16,897 bases of DNA from positions 1-16,897 of the forward strand of contig JBGSJO010000015.1 of NCBI GenBank assembly GCA_041741895.1, written 5' to 3'. A program made the translations under genes and the position numbers. The stretch comes from Allopontixanthobacter sp041741895 (GTDB taxonomy: Bacteria > Pseudomonadota > Alphaproteobacteria > Sphingomonadales > Sphingomonadaceae). Under the pieces are notes generated by a model. That model did not search any database, was not told the DNA's origin, and was given only the letters and a program-made list of their open reading frames with translations. This document shows positions 1-7,140 of the stretch, piece after piece (the first letter of the stretch is position 1; each line of letters begins with the position of its first letter).

Positions 1-1
1 G

Positions 2-532
2 TGGCTGGCCGATGAAAGCCTGCGCGCGGGCGTGACCGATGCTGTCGCCTGTGCCGCTGCCACTGCTGCGCGGCTGGCCGCGGCATTGGGGCCGGACAGC
101 GGCACTGCCGAAGAATATTGGCGGGCATTGTTCCGGGCGACCTACAAAGCCGAATTGCGGGTTGAAAAGCCAGGTCGGGAGGATTCCATCCTGTTGGTCA
201 ATCAGGACCATTTCGGCGGTTTGCTGCCCCTCGCGCTATCGGCACAAGGCATCCCCTTTAGCCGTGATGGCACCGTGATTATACCGCATCTCGCACCTGC
301 GCAGCGCAAGGAAATCCTGCGCTGGTGGGCATCGCGGCGGCGCCTGGGTAAACCGCTCAACTTGCTGCGGCTGGTCAAGGCAACGGCCACTTTCGAAGGC
401 GCGGCGCGGTACGGGGCATGGAAACTCGAACGCCACACAGGGGTGGTGGTGGAGATGACCCCGTGGCGCGAAAAGCACCCGCTGCTGGCCGCGCCGGGCG
501 TTTTGTTCAAACTATGGCGCCAGCGCCTCTGA
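2..532 (+). CDS. C-terminal part of a possible Tam41/Mmp37-like phosphatidate cytidylyltransferase (5' end outside window)
   Basis: The frame is open from base 2 and ends at TGA 530-532, so the first 32 nt (reading WLADESLRAG) belong to the gene, and its start lies to the left. About 176 residues are visible, with no signal peptide or membrane helix. The segment around 'YKAELRVE', then 'LLVNQDHF', then a short 'IIPHLAPAQRKEI' block and a C-terminal 'WKLERHTGVVVEMTPW' resembles, from memory, the C-terminal half of Tam41/Mmp37 proteins. Those make CDP-diacylglycerol from phosphatidic acid in mitochondria and have bacterial homologues. The catalytic nucleotidyltransferase half would be upstream and cannot be checked here. 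The functional call is therefore tentative; that the frame is a real gene is much safer. It converges on the DUF2141 gene. Confidence 0.5.
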   Translation, partial: WLADESLRAGVTDAVACAAATAARLAAALGPDSGTAEEYWRALFRATYKAELRVEKPGREDSILLVNQDHFGGLLPLALSAQGIPFSRDGTVIIPHLAPAQRKEILRWWASRRRLGKPLNLLRLVKATATFEGAARYGAWKLERHTGVVVEMTPWREKHPLLAAPGVLFKLWRQRL

Positions 533-540
533 GGCTGGCG
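518..540 (+). terminator. Hairpin across the stop codon of the first gene, possible weak terminator
   Basis: CGCCA (518-522) pairs with TGGCG (536-540), and GCCTC (525-529) with GAGGC (531-535), leaving a 2-nt GC bulge. The stem spans the TGA stop and sits between convergent genes. No T-run follows, so a role as an intrinsic terminator is only a possibility. Confidence 0.3.
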
Positions 541-580
541 TGGATCGGGCGTAGATTTGGGGTGTCGAGCGTTCAGCCGA

Positions 581-1093
581 TCAGAAATACTTCATGTTGA
601 TGCTGATCGCGGTCACACCCTCACCAACGGAGAACGCGGTCTTCTTGTAGCTTGGCTTGCCCAGGTTGAAGATGTTGATGCTGGGGTTGTTGGACATGGC
701 CCCGCCATCTTCGCGAATATCGGTCTTGCCGTTGCCGTTGATATCGTGACGCACGGCGATGCCATAGGTCCCACTGGATGGAACCGGCATGCAGAATGTC
801 ATCGAACCGCTTCTGGCGGGCACTTCAATCCGGCCCAGCCAGCGGCCCGATTCCAGCCAGTCGGCCTTGGTGCCATTATAGCTTTGCACGCGAATTCTGC
901 CGGTCGATTCCTTGATGCCGTTGATCGTCACCTTGACTGCGGGACCGGCGCCGGGCGCACATTTGGCCATGTTGTTGGTGAGAACCTGATTATATTGCGC
1001 GGCGGCCGGAACAGGCATGGCCATCCCGACTGCGGCCAGCGCAAGCGAGGTGAATTTCAGGGCGTTCGGTATCGCGGCATTGGTCATTGTCAT
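581..1093 (-). CDS. DUF2141 family exported protein
   Basis: The protein has 170 residues. Its first ~33 form a signal peptide: a polar start, a hydrophobic stretch (FTSLALAAVGMAM) and an AAAQ-type cleavage site, so it should be periplasmic or exported. The mature part fits the DUF2141 family: a central 'IRVQSYNG' strand, 'AVRHDINGNGKTD' (a loop rich in Asp/Asn that could bind a divalent ion) and a C-terminal 'FNLGKPSYKKTAF' followed by a final beta strand. Family members are small beta-sandwich proteins of unknown function. The ATG at 1093 has only a weak purine-rich region upstream (GAAAGA); an internal ATG at 1087 is an alternative. It is transcribed away from rpe and toward the partial gene at the left edge, so it is probably monocistronic. 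Family call good, function unknown. Confidence 0.85.
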   Translation of the reverse strand: MTMTNAAIPNALKFTSLALAAVGMAMPVPAAAQYNQVLTNNMAKCAPGAGPAVKVTINGIKESTGRIRVQSYNGTKADWLESGRWLGRIEVPARSGSMTFCMPVPSSGTYGIAVRHDINGNGKTDIREDGGAMSNNPSINIFNLGKPSYKKTAFSVGEGVTAISINMKYF

Positions 1094-1181
1094 TCAAATC
1101 TTTCGTCTGTGGCTGCCGATTGGCAGCGCGCGGGCGGGCAGATTCGCAGCCTGATGACTGACCCTTTGCCCCCGGGATATG

Positions 1182-1217
1182 CAGCGGTAATGGCATCGGC
1201 ACCATGAATTACCGCTG
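1182..1217. repeat. Perfect 10-bp inverted repeat in the DUF2141-rpe intergenic region
   Basis: CAGCGGTAAT (1182-1191) and ATTACCGCTG (1208-1217) are exact reverse complements separated by 16 nt. They lie in the 283-nt gap (1094-1376) between divergent genes. The arrangement could be a hairpin in the DUF2141 leader or a protein-binding site. No other coding signal was seen in this gap, and no confident promoter could be picked for rpe. Confidence 0.45.
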
Positions 1218-1376
1218 AATTTGGAAATCCATGTGCGTTCATCTGGCAAAACTTGCGCCGAATATGGCGGTCTGGTGTGGAAAAGCAACTCGGTGGTCCT
1301 TGCCGCACCTATAGCGGGCCCCTAACCGGATAGAGAACAACAAGCTCACCGGTTTTCTTGAAAGAAGCGTTCCAAA

Positions 1377-2051
1377 ATGGCCCAACCGCTGATTTCACCC
1401 TCGATCCTGTCCGCCGATTTCGCCCGGCTGGGGGAGGAAGTGCGTAGCATCGACGCCGCCGGGGCCGACTGGATCCATGTCGATGTGATGGACGGGCATT
1501 TCGTGCCCAACATCACCATTGGCCCCGATGTGGTGAAGGCGCTGCGCCCGCATACCGCCAAGACATTCGACGTCCATCTGATGATCAGCCCGGTCGATGC
1601 CTATCTGGAGGCCTTCGCCAGTGCCGGCGCGGACATCATTACCGTCCATCCGGAGGCCGGCCCGCATATCCACCGGACGGTGCAAGCGATCAAGGGGCTG
1701 GGGAAACTCGCGGGTATCTCGCTCAACCCCGCCACCCCGGCCAAGATGCTGGATTATCTGATCGACGATATCGATCTGGTGTTGGTGATGAGCGTCAATC
1801 CCGGTTTTGGCGGGCAGAGCTTCATTCACAGCCAGCTGCGCAAGATCGAAGCGGTCCGCAAAATGATCGACAGAACCGGGCGCGATATCCATCTAGAAGT
1901 GGACGGCGGAGTCAATCCGGAAATCGCGCGGCTTTGCGTCGATGCCGGGGCCGATGTGCTGGTGGCCGGTTCGGCGACATTCAAGGGCGGGCCGGATTGT
2001 TACGCCGCAAATATAGCCGCACTTCGCGGCCCTGACGGGATACAGACCTGA
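1377..2051 (+). CDS. rpe: Ribulose-phosphate 3-epimerase
   Basis: Interconverts D-ribulose 5-phosphate and D-xylulose 5-phosphate in the pentose phosphate pathway, in the cytosol. The 224-residue length is typical of this TIM-barrel family. Visible motifs are 'SILSADFARLG' near the N terminus, 'HVDVMDGHFVPN' (metal ligand His34, catalytic Asp36), 'DVHLMI' (His67), 'SVNPGFGGQSF' (phosphate-binding loop) and 'LEVDGGVN' (catalytic Asp176). The ATG at 1377 gives a full-length N terminus and has a modest AAAGAAG purine tract upstream. Its TGA overlaps the ATG of the next gene by one base (TGATG), so it is translationally linked to the heparinase-like gene and starts the rpe-heparinase-purH cluster. 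Confidence 0.97.
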   Translation: MAQPLISPSILSADFARLGEEVRSIDAAGADWIHVDVMDGHFVPNITIGPDVVKALRPHTAKTFDVHLMISPVDAYLEAFASAGADIITVHPEAGPHIHRTVQAIKGLGKLAGISLNPATPAKMLDYLIDDIDLVLVMSVNPGFGGQSFIHSQLRKIEAVRKMIDRTGRDIHLEVDGGVNPEIARLCVDAGADVLVAGSATFKGGPDCYAANIAALRGPDGIQT

Positions 2052-3961
2052 TGGTCGGTGTGGTGGCACACGACCGGATACAGGATCAACCGGCCGCCGG
2101 GGGCGCAAGCGCAATGCCGCTCGATCACGATATTGAAGAAGAGCTGGTTAACGCGCAGCAGGGCGGGGATAGGCCGGGCACGATCCTCGAACCAGGCAAA
2201 TCGCTGGTTCTGAGCGATTTTTCCCCGCCTGCGCTGGGTGCGGGGGAGCGGCTGATCCGACTTGCCTACCGCCTTGGTGTGCCGTCTTCCACCCTGACAT
2301 CACCTTTCAGAAAACCGGCGCGTACGCGGATGCTGGCGACGGTGAATTGCCCGCTGGAAGGCGAGCGGATGGCGGGTGTTGCGCTGCGCATGGGGCATTT
2401 CCTGGTCCACGGGGTGAAGGTCCCGATCAGCCAGATGGATTTCTCGCCCAAGGCGCGCCTGACCCCGCCGTTCGAACGGGTGGTCCACGGTTTTGCCTGG
2501 CTGGGCGATCTGGCCGCCAGCGCCCCGCGCGAGGAATGTGTGCCCACGGCAGAACGGGTGCTGGCTGCATGGCTGGCGGTCAATGGCCCGCCCGTCAAAG
2601 GTGCAGTTACCGGCGCAAAGGCCAGCATCGGCAAGGGCCCGGCATGGAATGTCGAACATGTCGGCCACCGTCTGCTGAACTGGCTGGTATATGCGCCGCT
2701 GATTCTGTCGGGCCAGAATGAACAGGTCCGGTCCGCCGCGCTGGAAGCGTTCACGCAAACTGCGCGCTGGCTGGACAGGAATGTTACGCATGGCGATGAC
2801 GGATTGGGCGAAGTTGCCGGATGGTGCGGAATTACCGCTGCCGGGCTGCTGCTGCCCGATGGCAAGCCGCGCCGCCTGTTTGGCGAGGCCGGGCTGTTCC
2901 GCGCGCTAGGCGAATTGGTGGCCGATGATGGCGGCGTATTGTCGCGCAGCCCGATTGCCCAGATGGATGCGATCGGCCTGCTGGTAAAACTGGCTGCGTG
3001 TTACCGCGCGGCGGGCCGCAATCCGCCAGAGGCGCTGGGCGCGATGCTGAACCTGCTGGTGCCGCCGCTGCTTGCGCTGATGCACGGCGATGGCGGGTTG
3101 GGCAGCTGGCAGGGGGCAGGAGCGGTCGCCGCAGACCGGATCGCCACATTGATCGAGGCGAGCGGTGTACGTACCCGTCCGCTCAAGGATATTCGCCAAT
3201 GGGGTTATCAACGCCTGACCGGCGGCAAGACGGTCCTGCAATTCGATGCCGCACCGCCGCCGCGTGCGCGCCATGCGCGGTCGGGCTGCGCATCCACCCT
3301 GGCGTTCGAGATGTCCTGCGCAGGCCGCCGAATCATCGTCAATTGCGGCGGCGCTACATTTGCCGGTGGTCAGACCCCGGTGCGGATCGAACAGGGGCTG
3401 CGCGCCACGGCGGCGCATTCCACCCTGGCGCTCGACAATGTCAATTCCACTGCAGTGATGATCAACGGCAAGCTGGGAAAAGGGGTCGAGGAAGTCGAGG
3501 TCAACCGGCGCATCCTGGATCTCGACAAGGGCCTAGGTGGACGCGGGAAGGCATCCCGGATCGAGGCGAGCCATGATGGCTATGCCGCGCGCTTCGGGCT
3601 GGTCCACCGCCGCATCCTGATCCTGCGCGATGATGGCAGTGAACTTCGCGGTGAAGACCTGCTGGTTCCTTCGGGCAAGGGCAAGCGCGGCAAGATCGAA
3701 TTTGCAATCCGGTTCCACATTGGCCCGGGCATCGAACTGGGCCTGTCGGAAGACAGGAAAGGCGCCGGCCTGGCGCTGCCGGATGGCACATATTGGCAAT
3801 TCCGCCTGGCCAATTCCTCCGCTGGCGAAGCGCTGGAAATCGAAGAAAGCATGTGGGTTGACGGCCAGGGCAGGCCCCAGCCGATCCAGCAATTGGTCTT
3901 GCAGGGGCTGACGTCTCGCAGCGGAGGAAATTTCTCCTGGCTGCTCAAGAAAATGGGATAA
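2051..3961 (+). CDS. Heparinase II/III family protein
   Basis: A 636-residue protein. The middle region, including 'AWNVEHVGHRLLNWL' and 'GDGGLGSWQG', resembles the alpha-helical toroid of heparinase II/III-like proteins. The C-terminal ~250 residues, from 'RSGCASTLAFEMSCAGRRI' through 'SHDGYAARFGLVHRR' to the end, match the beta-sandwich domain of the same family. Known members are polysaccharide lyases acting on acidic glycans, but for this purH-linked subgroup the substrate is unknown. There is no obvious signal peptide at the N terminus, so a cytosolic location cannot be excluded. The ATG at 2051 overlaps the rpe stop; an internal ATG at 2114, preceded by a GGGGGCG tract, is a reasonable alternative start. 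It ends 6 nt before purH. Confidence 0.85.
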   Translation: MVGVVAHDRIQDQPAAGGASAMPLDHDIEEELVNAQQGGDRPGTILEPGKSLVLSDFSPPALGAGERLIRLAYRLGVPSSTLTSPFRKPARTRMLATVNCPLEGERMAGVALRMGHFLVHGVKVPISQMDFSPKARLTPPFERVVHGFAWLGDLAASAPREECVPTAERVLAAWLAVNGPPVKGAVTGAKASIGKGPAWNVEHVGHRLLNWLVYAPLILSGQNEQVRSAALEAFTQTARWLDRNVTHGDDGLGEVAGWCGITAAGLLLPDGKPRRLFGEAGLFRALGELVADDGGVLSRSPIAQMDAIGLLVKLAACYRAAGRNPPEALGAMLNLLVPPLLALMHGDGGLGSWQGAGAVAADRIATLIEASGVRTRPLKDIRQWGYQRLTGGKTVLQFDAAPPPRARHARSGCASTLAFEMSCAGRRIIVNCGGATFAGGQTPVRIEQGLRATAAHSTLALDNVNSTAVMINGKLGKGVEEVEVNRRILDLDKGLGGRGKASRIEASHDGYAARFGLVHRRILILRDDGSELRGEDLLVPSGKGKRGKIEFAIRFHIGPGIELGLSEDRKGAGLALPDGTYWQFRLANSSAGEALEIEESMWVDGQGRPQPIQQLVLQGLTSRSGGNFSWLLKKMG

Positions 3962-3967
3962 TCTGAC

Positions 3968-5557
3968 GTGGGTAATGTGACGATCAAGCGGGCGCTGCTG
4001 TCAGTGTCCGACAAGAGCGGATTGGCTGAACTGGGACAGGCCCTTTCGGATCGCGGGGTGGAGTTGGTGTCCACCGGCGGCACCGCCAAGGCGCTGCGCG
4101 ATGCGGGGCTGACAGTGAAGGACGTGTCCGATCTCACCGATTTTCCTGAGATGATGGACGGGCGGGTCAAGACTCTGCATCCTGCGGTCCACGGCGGGCT
4201 GCTGGCGGTGCGCGACAATCCCGAACATGCCGCTGCGATGGAGCAGCACGGCATCGGCGCGATCGATCTGGTGGTGGTCAACCTCTATCCCTTCGAAGCG
4301 ACCGTGGCGAAGGGCGCCGCGCGCGGTGAAGTGATCGAGAATATCGACATCGGCGGGCCCAGTATGGTTCGCTCGGCCGCAAAAAATCATCAATTCGTCA
4401 CCATTGTCACTGATCCGGCGGATTATGCGACCTTGACCGGTGAATTGTCGGAATTCGGCGGTGCAACCTCGCTCGCCTTCCGCAAGGCGATGGCGGCCAA
4501 GGCATTCGCGGCCACTGCGGCGTATGATTCGATGATAAGCCAATGGTTCGCCTTTGCTGACCAGCGGCAGAAATTCCCGCCGCTGGTCAGCATGACCCGC
4601 AAGCTGGTGGGCACGTTGCGATACGGTGAAAACCCGCATCAGGACGCCGCGCTTTATTTGCCCGCTGGCCCGCACACCCAGGGATTGCCGCAGGCGCAGC
4701 AAATCCAGGGCAAGGAACTCAGCTACAACAATTACAATGATGCCAATGCGGCATTCGAACTGGTCGCCGAATTCCGCGATTCCGCTCCGGCTGTGGTGAT
4801 CGTCAAGCACGCCAACCCCTGCGGCGTGGCGCAGCGGGAAAGTCTGCTGGAAGCATGGCACGAAGCGCTTCAGTGCGACAGCGTGTCGGCCTTCGGCGGG
4901 ATCGTGGCCTGCAATGTCCCGCTCGACGAGCCGACTGCGGAGGCAATCTGCCAGATATTCACCGAAGTCGTGGTCGCCCCGGGGGCTGACGATGCCGCGC
5001 GCGAAGTATTTGCGAAAAAGAAGAACCTGCGCCTGCTGCTAACCGGCAGCCTGCCCGATCCGCGCCGCGCGGGACAGACGCTGGCGATTATCGCTGGCGG
5101 CATTCTGGTACAAGACCGCGACAATGGCGCGATTTCTGAAAGCGACCTGAAAGTGGTCACCAAACGCGCCCCGACAGATCGGGAATTGCAAGATTGCCTG
5201 TTCGCATGGACCGTGGCCCGCCACGTCAAATCCAACGCGATCGTCTATGCCAGGGACGGCGCGACCGCCGGGATAGGTGCCGGCCAGATGAACCGCCGCG
5301 ACAGTTCGCGCATCGCCGCGATGAAGGCTGCCGAAGCCGCCCAGACCTACGGTTGGGCCCAGCCCCGCACGGTGGGCAGCGCGGTGGCATCGGATGCCTT
5401 CTTCCCTTTCGCCGACGGGCTTTTGGCGGCAGCCGAAGCGGGCGCAACAGCGGTGATCCAGCCGGGCGGTTCCATGCGCGATCAGGAAGTGATCGACGCG
5501 GCGGACGAGGCAGGTCTGGCAATGGTGTTTACCGGGATGCGCCATTTCCGGCACTGA
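3968..5557 (+). CDS. purH: Bifunctional AICAR transformylase / IMP cyclohydrolase
   Basis: Carries out the last two steps of purine synthesis: formylation of AICAR with 10-formyl-tetrahydrofolate, then ring closure to IMP. At 529 residues it matches the usual family length. The N-terminal cyclohydrolase (MGS-like) domain shows 'VSTGGTAKALRDAGL', 'GRVKTLHPAVHGG' and 'IDIGGPSMVRSAAKN'. The transformylase domain shows 'LRYGENPHQ', 'VKHANPCGVA' (Lys280-His281 catalytic pair), 'SAFGGIVACN' and 'PGGSMRDQEVIDAADEAG'. The start is a GTG 6 nt after the heparinase stop with no strong Shine-Dalgarno sequence, consistent with translational coupling; GTG 3977 is a second choice. About 160 nt without a gene follow before the next start. 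Confidence 0.98.
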   Translation: MGNVTIKRALLSVSDKSGLAELGQALSDRGVELVSTGGTAKALRDAGLTVKDVSDLTDFPEMMDGRVKTLHPAVHGGLLAVRDNPEHAAAMEQHGIGAIDLVVVNLYPFEATVAKGAARGEVIENIDIGGPSMVRSAAKNHQFVTIVTDPADYATLTGELSEFGGATSLAFRKAMAAKAFAATAAYDSMISQWFAFADQRQKFPPLVSMTRKLVGTLRYGENPHQDAALYLPAGPHTQGLPQAQQIQGKELSYNNYNDANAAFELVAEFRDSAPAVVIVKHANPCGVAQRESLLEAWHEALQCDSVSAFGGIVACNVPLDEPTAEAICQIFTEVVVAPGADDAAREVFAKKKNLRLLLTGSLPDPRRAGQTLAIIAGGILVQDRDNGAISESDLKVVTKRAPTDRELQDCLFAWTVARHVKSNAIVYARDGATAGIGAGQMNRRDSSRIAAMKAAEAAQTYGWAQPRTVGSAVASDAFFPFADGLLAAAEAGATAVIQPGGSMRDQEVIDAADEAGLAMVFTGMRHFRH

Positions 5558-5650
5558 TCCGGCGCGGTCCGGCCCCGGCCCAGCGGTATCGCTTCATCGC
5601 TAAAATACTACGCTTCGTCCCGCTTGCTGAAACCTTTCGGGTCAATTCAG

Positions 5651-5699
5651 CGAAGTGTAAGCAGGGCGCCGATAATCGGTGCACCGACACGAAGTGTAA
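5651..5699. promoter_or_regulatory. Repeat and palindrome cluster upstream of the small protein/msrA pair
   Basis: The 10-mer CGAAGTGTAA occurs twice in the same orientation, at 5651-5660 and 5690-5699, spaced 39 nt start to start. Between the copies lie a near-palindrome GCGCCGATAATCGGTGC and a perfect 12-bp palindrome TCGGTGCACCGA (5676-5687). The second copy ends 17 nt before the ATG at 5717. This pattern suggests operator sites in the promoter region of the msrA unit; no regulator can be named. Confidence 0.4.
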
Positions 5700-5716
5700 T
5701 TTTTGGAAAAACCGCC

Positions 5717-5854
5717 ATGGCCCTGTTTACCTCAGACCTCGCTCGCAACTTTGCCATCGGCTTCGTGCTGGGCGCGCTGGCGATCAGTTTCCAAATGGCG
5801 CCGGACCTGTGGCTGAACGCTGTGCCGGGTGCAGTGGCGGGGGTTCTGCGTTGA
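5717..5854 (+). CDS. Small single-pass membrane protein (45 aa)
   Basis: A 45-residue ORF beginning MALFTSDLARNF, then one hydrophobic helix (about residues 11-28, 'FAIGFVLGALAISFQMAP') and a short tail 'VPGAVAGVLR'. The frame is also open upstream to an ATG at 5624, but that extension runs through the repeat/palindrome region and lacks membrane-protein character, so the ATG at 5717 is preferred. The TGA (5852-5854) overlaps the TTG start of msrA by 4 nt, which argues that it is genuinely translated and coupled to msrA. No family is recognised. Its function could be to anchor or assist the lipoprotein MsrA or something unrelated. Confidence 0.65.
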   Translation: MALFTSDLARNFAIGFVLGALAISFQMAPDLWLNAVPGAVAGVLR

Positions 5855-6528
5855 ACCTGACTTTCCCACTGCTTGCCGCGCTGGGATTGGCGATTTCCGG
5901 CTGCAACCAACCCGCCGAAGCCGCAGAAAATACAGTTGCCGCCCCGGCTGCCGCGCGCATTGCCAAGGAAGGCGCCGGTCTGAAAACTGCCATCTTCGCG
6001 GGCGGATGTTTCTGGGGTGTGGAAGGTGTGTTCAGCCATGTGAAGGGTGTGAAAAGCGCTGTCGCCGGCTATCACGGGGGCAATGCGGCCACCGCAACCT
6101 ATGCGCAGATCGGAACCGGTGTGACCCGGCATGCGGAAGCTGTCCGAGTGGTTTATGACCCGGCGGTGGTGCGGTATGATGAATTGCTGCGGATATTCTT
6201 TTCGGTCGTGGCTGATCCGACCTTGCGCAACCGGCAGGGCCCGGATGTGGGCCCGCAATATCGCGCTGCCTTGGTGCCGACGAGCGAGGAACAGCGCAGC
6301 GTTGCCGCCACCTATCTGGCGCAGATGGGCAAATCGGGGAAATGGGACAAGCCGATTGTCACCGGGCTCGAAAGCTACCGGAAATTCTACAAGGCGGAAG
6401 GCGAACATCAGGACTTCCTGGCCGACAATCCCCGCCATCCCTATATTCTGCGGTGGGATATGCCCAAGGTCCGCGCCCTGAAAACGATGTATCCGGCAAA
6501 ATACAGCGCGACCTTCATGCGCAACTGA
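5851..6528 (+). CDS. msrA: Peptide-methionine (S)-S-oxide reductase, lipoprotein form
   Basis: Reduces the S-epimer of methionine sulfoxide in oxidised proteins. The MsrA signature 'GGCFWG' places the catalytic cysteine at residue 53, followed by 'YHGG', 'RHAEAVRVVYDP', 'RNRQGPDVGPQYRAAL' and 'YKAEGEHQDF'. With a TTG start at 5851 the protein is 225 residues and begins with a lipoprotein signal: MNLTFPLLAALGLAISGC, lipidated Cys18, then Asn (no inner-membrane retention Asp). It is therefore predicted to sit in the outer membrane facing the periplasm. No ATG or GTG in this frame lies near, and a GGCGGGGG tract precedes the TTG. The only cysteines are the lipobox Cys and Cys53, so the usual C-terminal resolving cysteines are absent. 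It overlaps the 45-aa membrane protein by 4 nt. Confidence 0.92.
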   Translation: MNLTFPLLAALGLAISGCNQPAEAAENTVAAPAAARIAKEGAGLKTAIFAGGCFWGVEGVFSHVKGVKSAVAGYHGGNAATATYAQIGTGVTRHAEAVRVVYDPAVVRYDELLRIFFSVVADPTLRNRQGPDVGPQYRAALVPTSEEQRSVAATYLAQMGKSGKWDKPIVTGLESYRKFYKAEGEHQDFLADNPRHPYILRWDMPKVRALKTMYPAKYSATFMRN

Positions 6529-6550
6529 ATGATGCCGTTTTGCGGCGCCA

Positions 6551-6570
6551 ACCAACCGGGTTGGTAATTT
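6551..6570 (+). terminator. Possible terminator hairpin after msrA
   Basis: ACCAAC (6551-6556) pairs with GTTGGT (6560-6565) around a 3-nt loop, followed by AATTTTC. The stem is short and the T-tract poor. It overlaps the -35-like box of the proposed zur promoter, so it could equally be an operator. Confidence 0.3.
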
Positions 6571-6590
6571 TCGGGCGGCGGCGCTATATG
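6561..6590 (+). promoter_or_regulatory. Candidate zur promoter giving a leaderless transcript
   Basis: TTGGTA (6561-6566) and TATATG (6585-6590) are spaced 18 nt and resemble sigma-70 -35 and -10 boxes. The ATG of the regulator is only 7 nt after the -10 box, so transcription would begin at or next to the start codon. No Shine-Dalgarno sequence is present (TCCGCCA before ATG), which fits leaderless translation. Confidence 0.45.
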
Positions 6591-6597
6591 TCCGCCA

Positions 6598-7062
6598 ATG
6601 GCCAAAAATCACCACAAGCACAGCGAACATGCCGGCGAAACACTGGTGGAAGCAGCCCGAACCGCGCTGACCCGCGCCGGCGAACAATGGACCGGCATGC
6701 GGTCCGATGTGTTCGAGGAGCTGGCGCGGCATGAACGGCCCGCTTCGGCCTATGACATTGCCGAAAACCTCTCGAAAACGCGCGGCAAGCGGGTTGCGCC
6801 CAACAGCGTGTACCGAATTCTGGACCTGTTTGTGACCAACAATCTGGCCATGCGGGTCGAAAGCGCGAATGCCTATCTTGCAAATACCCATCCGGGCTGC
6901 ACCCATGATTGCATATTCCTGGTGTGCGACGAATGCGGCGAGGCGACCCATGTCGATGATGACGACATATCGAAGGCCGTACGCGAAGTGGCCCAAAACT
7001 CTGATTTCAAACCAGAACGCCCGATTATCGAAATTCGCGGGCTGTGCGCCGGCTGCCGCTGA
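6598..7062 (+). CDS. zur: Fur-family transcriptional regulator, Zur-like (zinc uptake regulator)
   Basis: A 154-residue Fur-superfamily repressor. The N-terminal winged helix spans about residues 15-90, with 'ASAYDIAENLSK' and the recognition region 'VAPNSVYRILDLFV'. The C-terminal dimerisation and metal-binding half has 'NTHPGCTHDCIFLVCDEC' (His98, Cys101, His103, Cys105, Cys110, Cys113) and a final CxxC pair (Cys150, Cys153). Two CxxC pairs form the structural zinc site in this family, and 'HDCIFLVCDEC' is closer to Zur than to Fur or PerR, so zinc-dependent repression of zinc uptake genes is the likely role. The extreme N terminus is His-rich (HHKHSEH). It lies 69 nt after msrA and 78 nt before dxs, with its own promoter candidate; it may regulate itself. 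Confidence 0.85.
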   Translation: MAKNHHKHSEHAGETLVEAARTALTRAGEQWTGMRSDVFEELARHERPASAYDIAENLSKTRGKRVAPNSVYRILDLFVTNNLAMRVESANAYLANTHPGCTHDCIFLVCDECGEATHVDDDDISKAVREVAQNSDFKPERPIIEIRGLCAGCR

Positions 7063-7105
7063 AGCCATCTCCGCACATCTGCCCGAAACAGAGTATTATC
7101 GTTCA

Positions 7106-7134
7106 TCGACAGGCTACAATTCGCCGTGTAGTCT
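7106..7134 (+). promoter_or_regulatory. Candidate dxs promoter elements
   Basis: TCGACA (7106-7111), 17 nt, then TAGTCT (7129-7134) ends 6 nt before the dxs ATG. A better -10 match, TACAAT (7115-7120), lies within the spacer but has no good -35 box. Either would give a leader of 0-15 nt, and no Shine-Dalgarno sequence precedes the ATG (GTCTGCCCCA). Confidence 0.35.
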
Positions 7135-7140
7135 GCCCCA

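Noticed and set aside
5194..5850. Long upstream extension of the msrA frame into purH
   Set aside because: The extension translates purH out of frame into Arg/Pro-rich sequence. The lipoprotein signal starting at TTG 5851 marks the real N terminus.
5647..7068. A 473-codon minus-strand open frame opposite msrA and zur
   Set aside because: Long open frames on the opposite strand are common in GC-rich coding DNA. The translation lacks recognisable motifs, while both plus-strand genes have clear family signatures.
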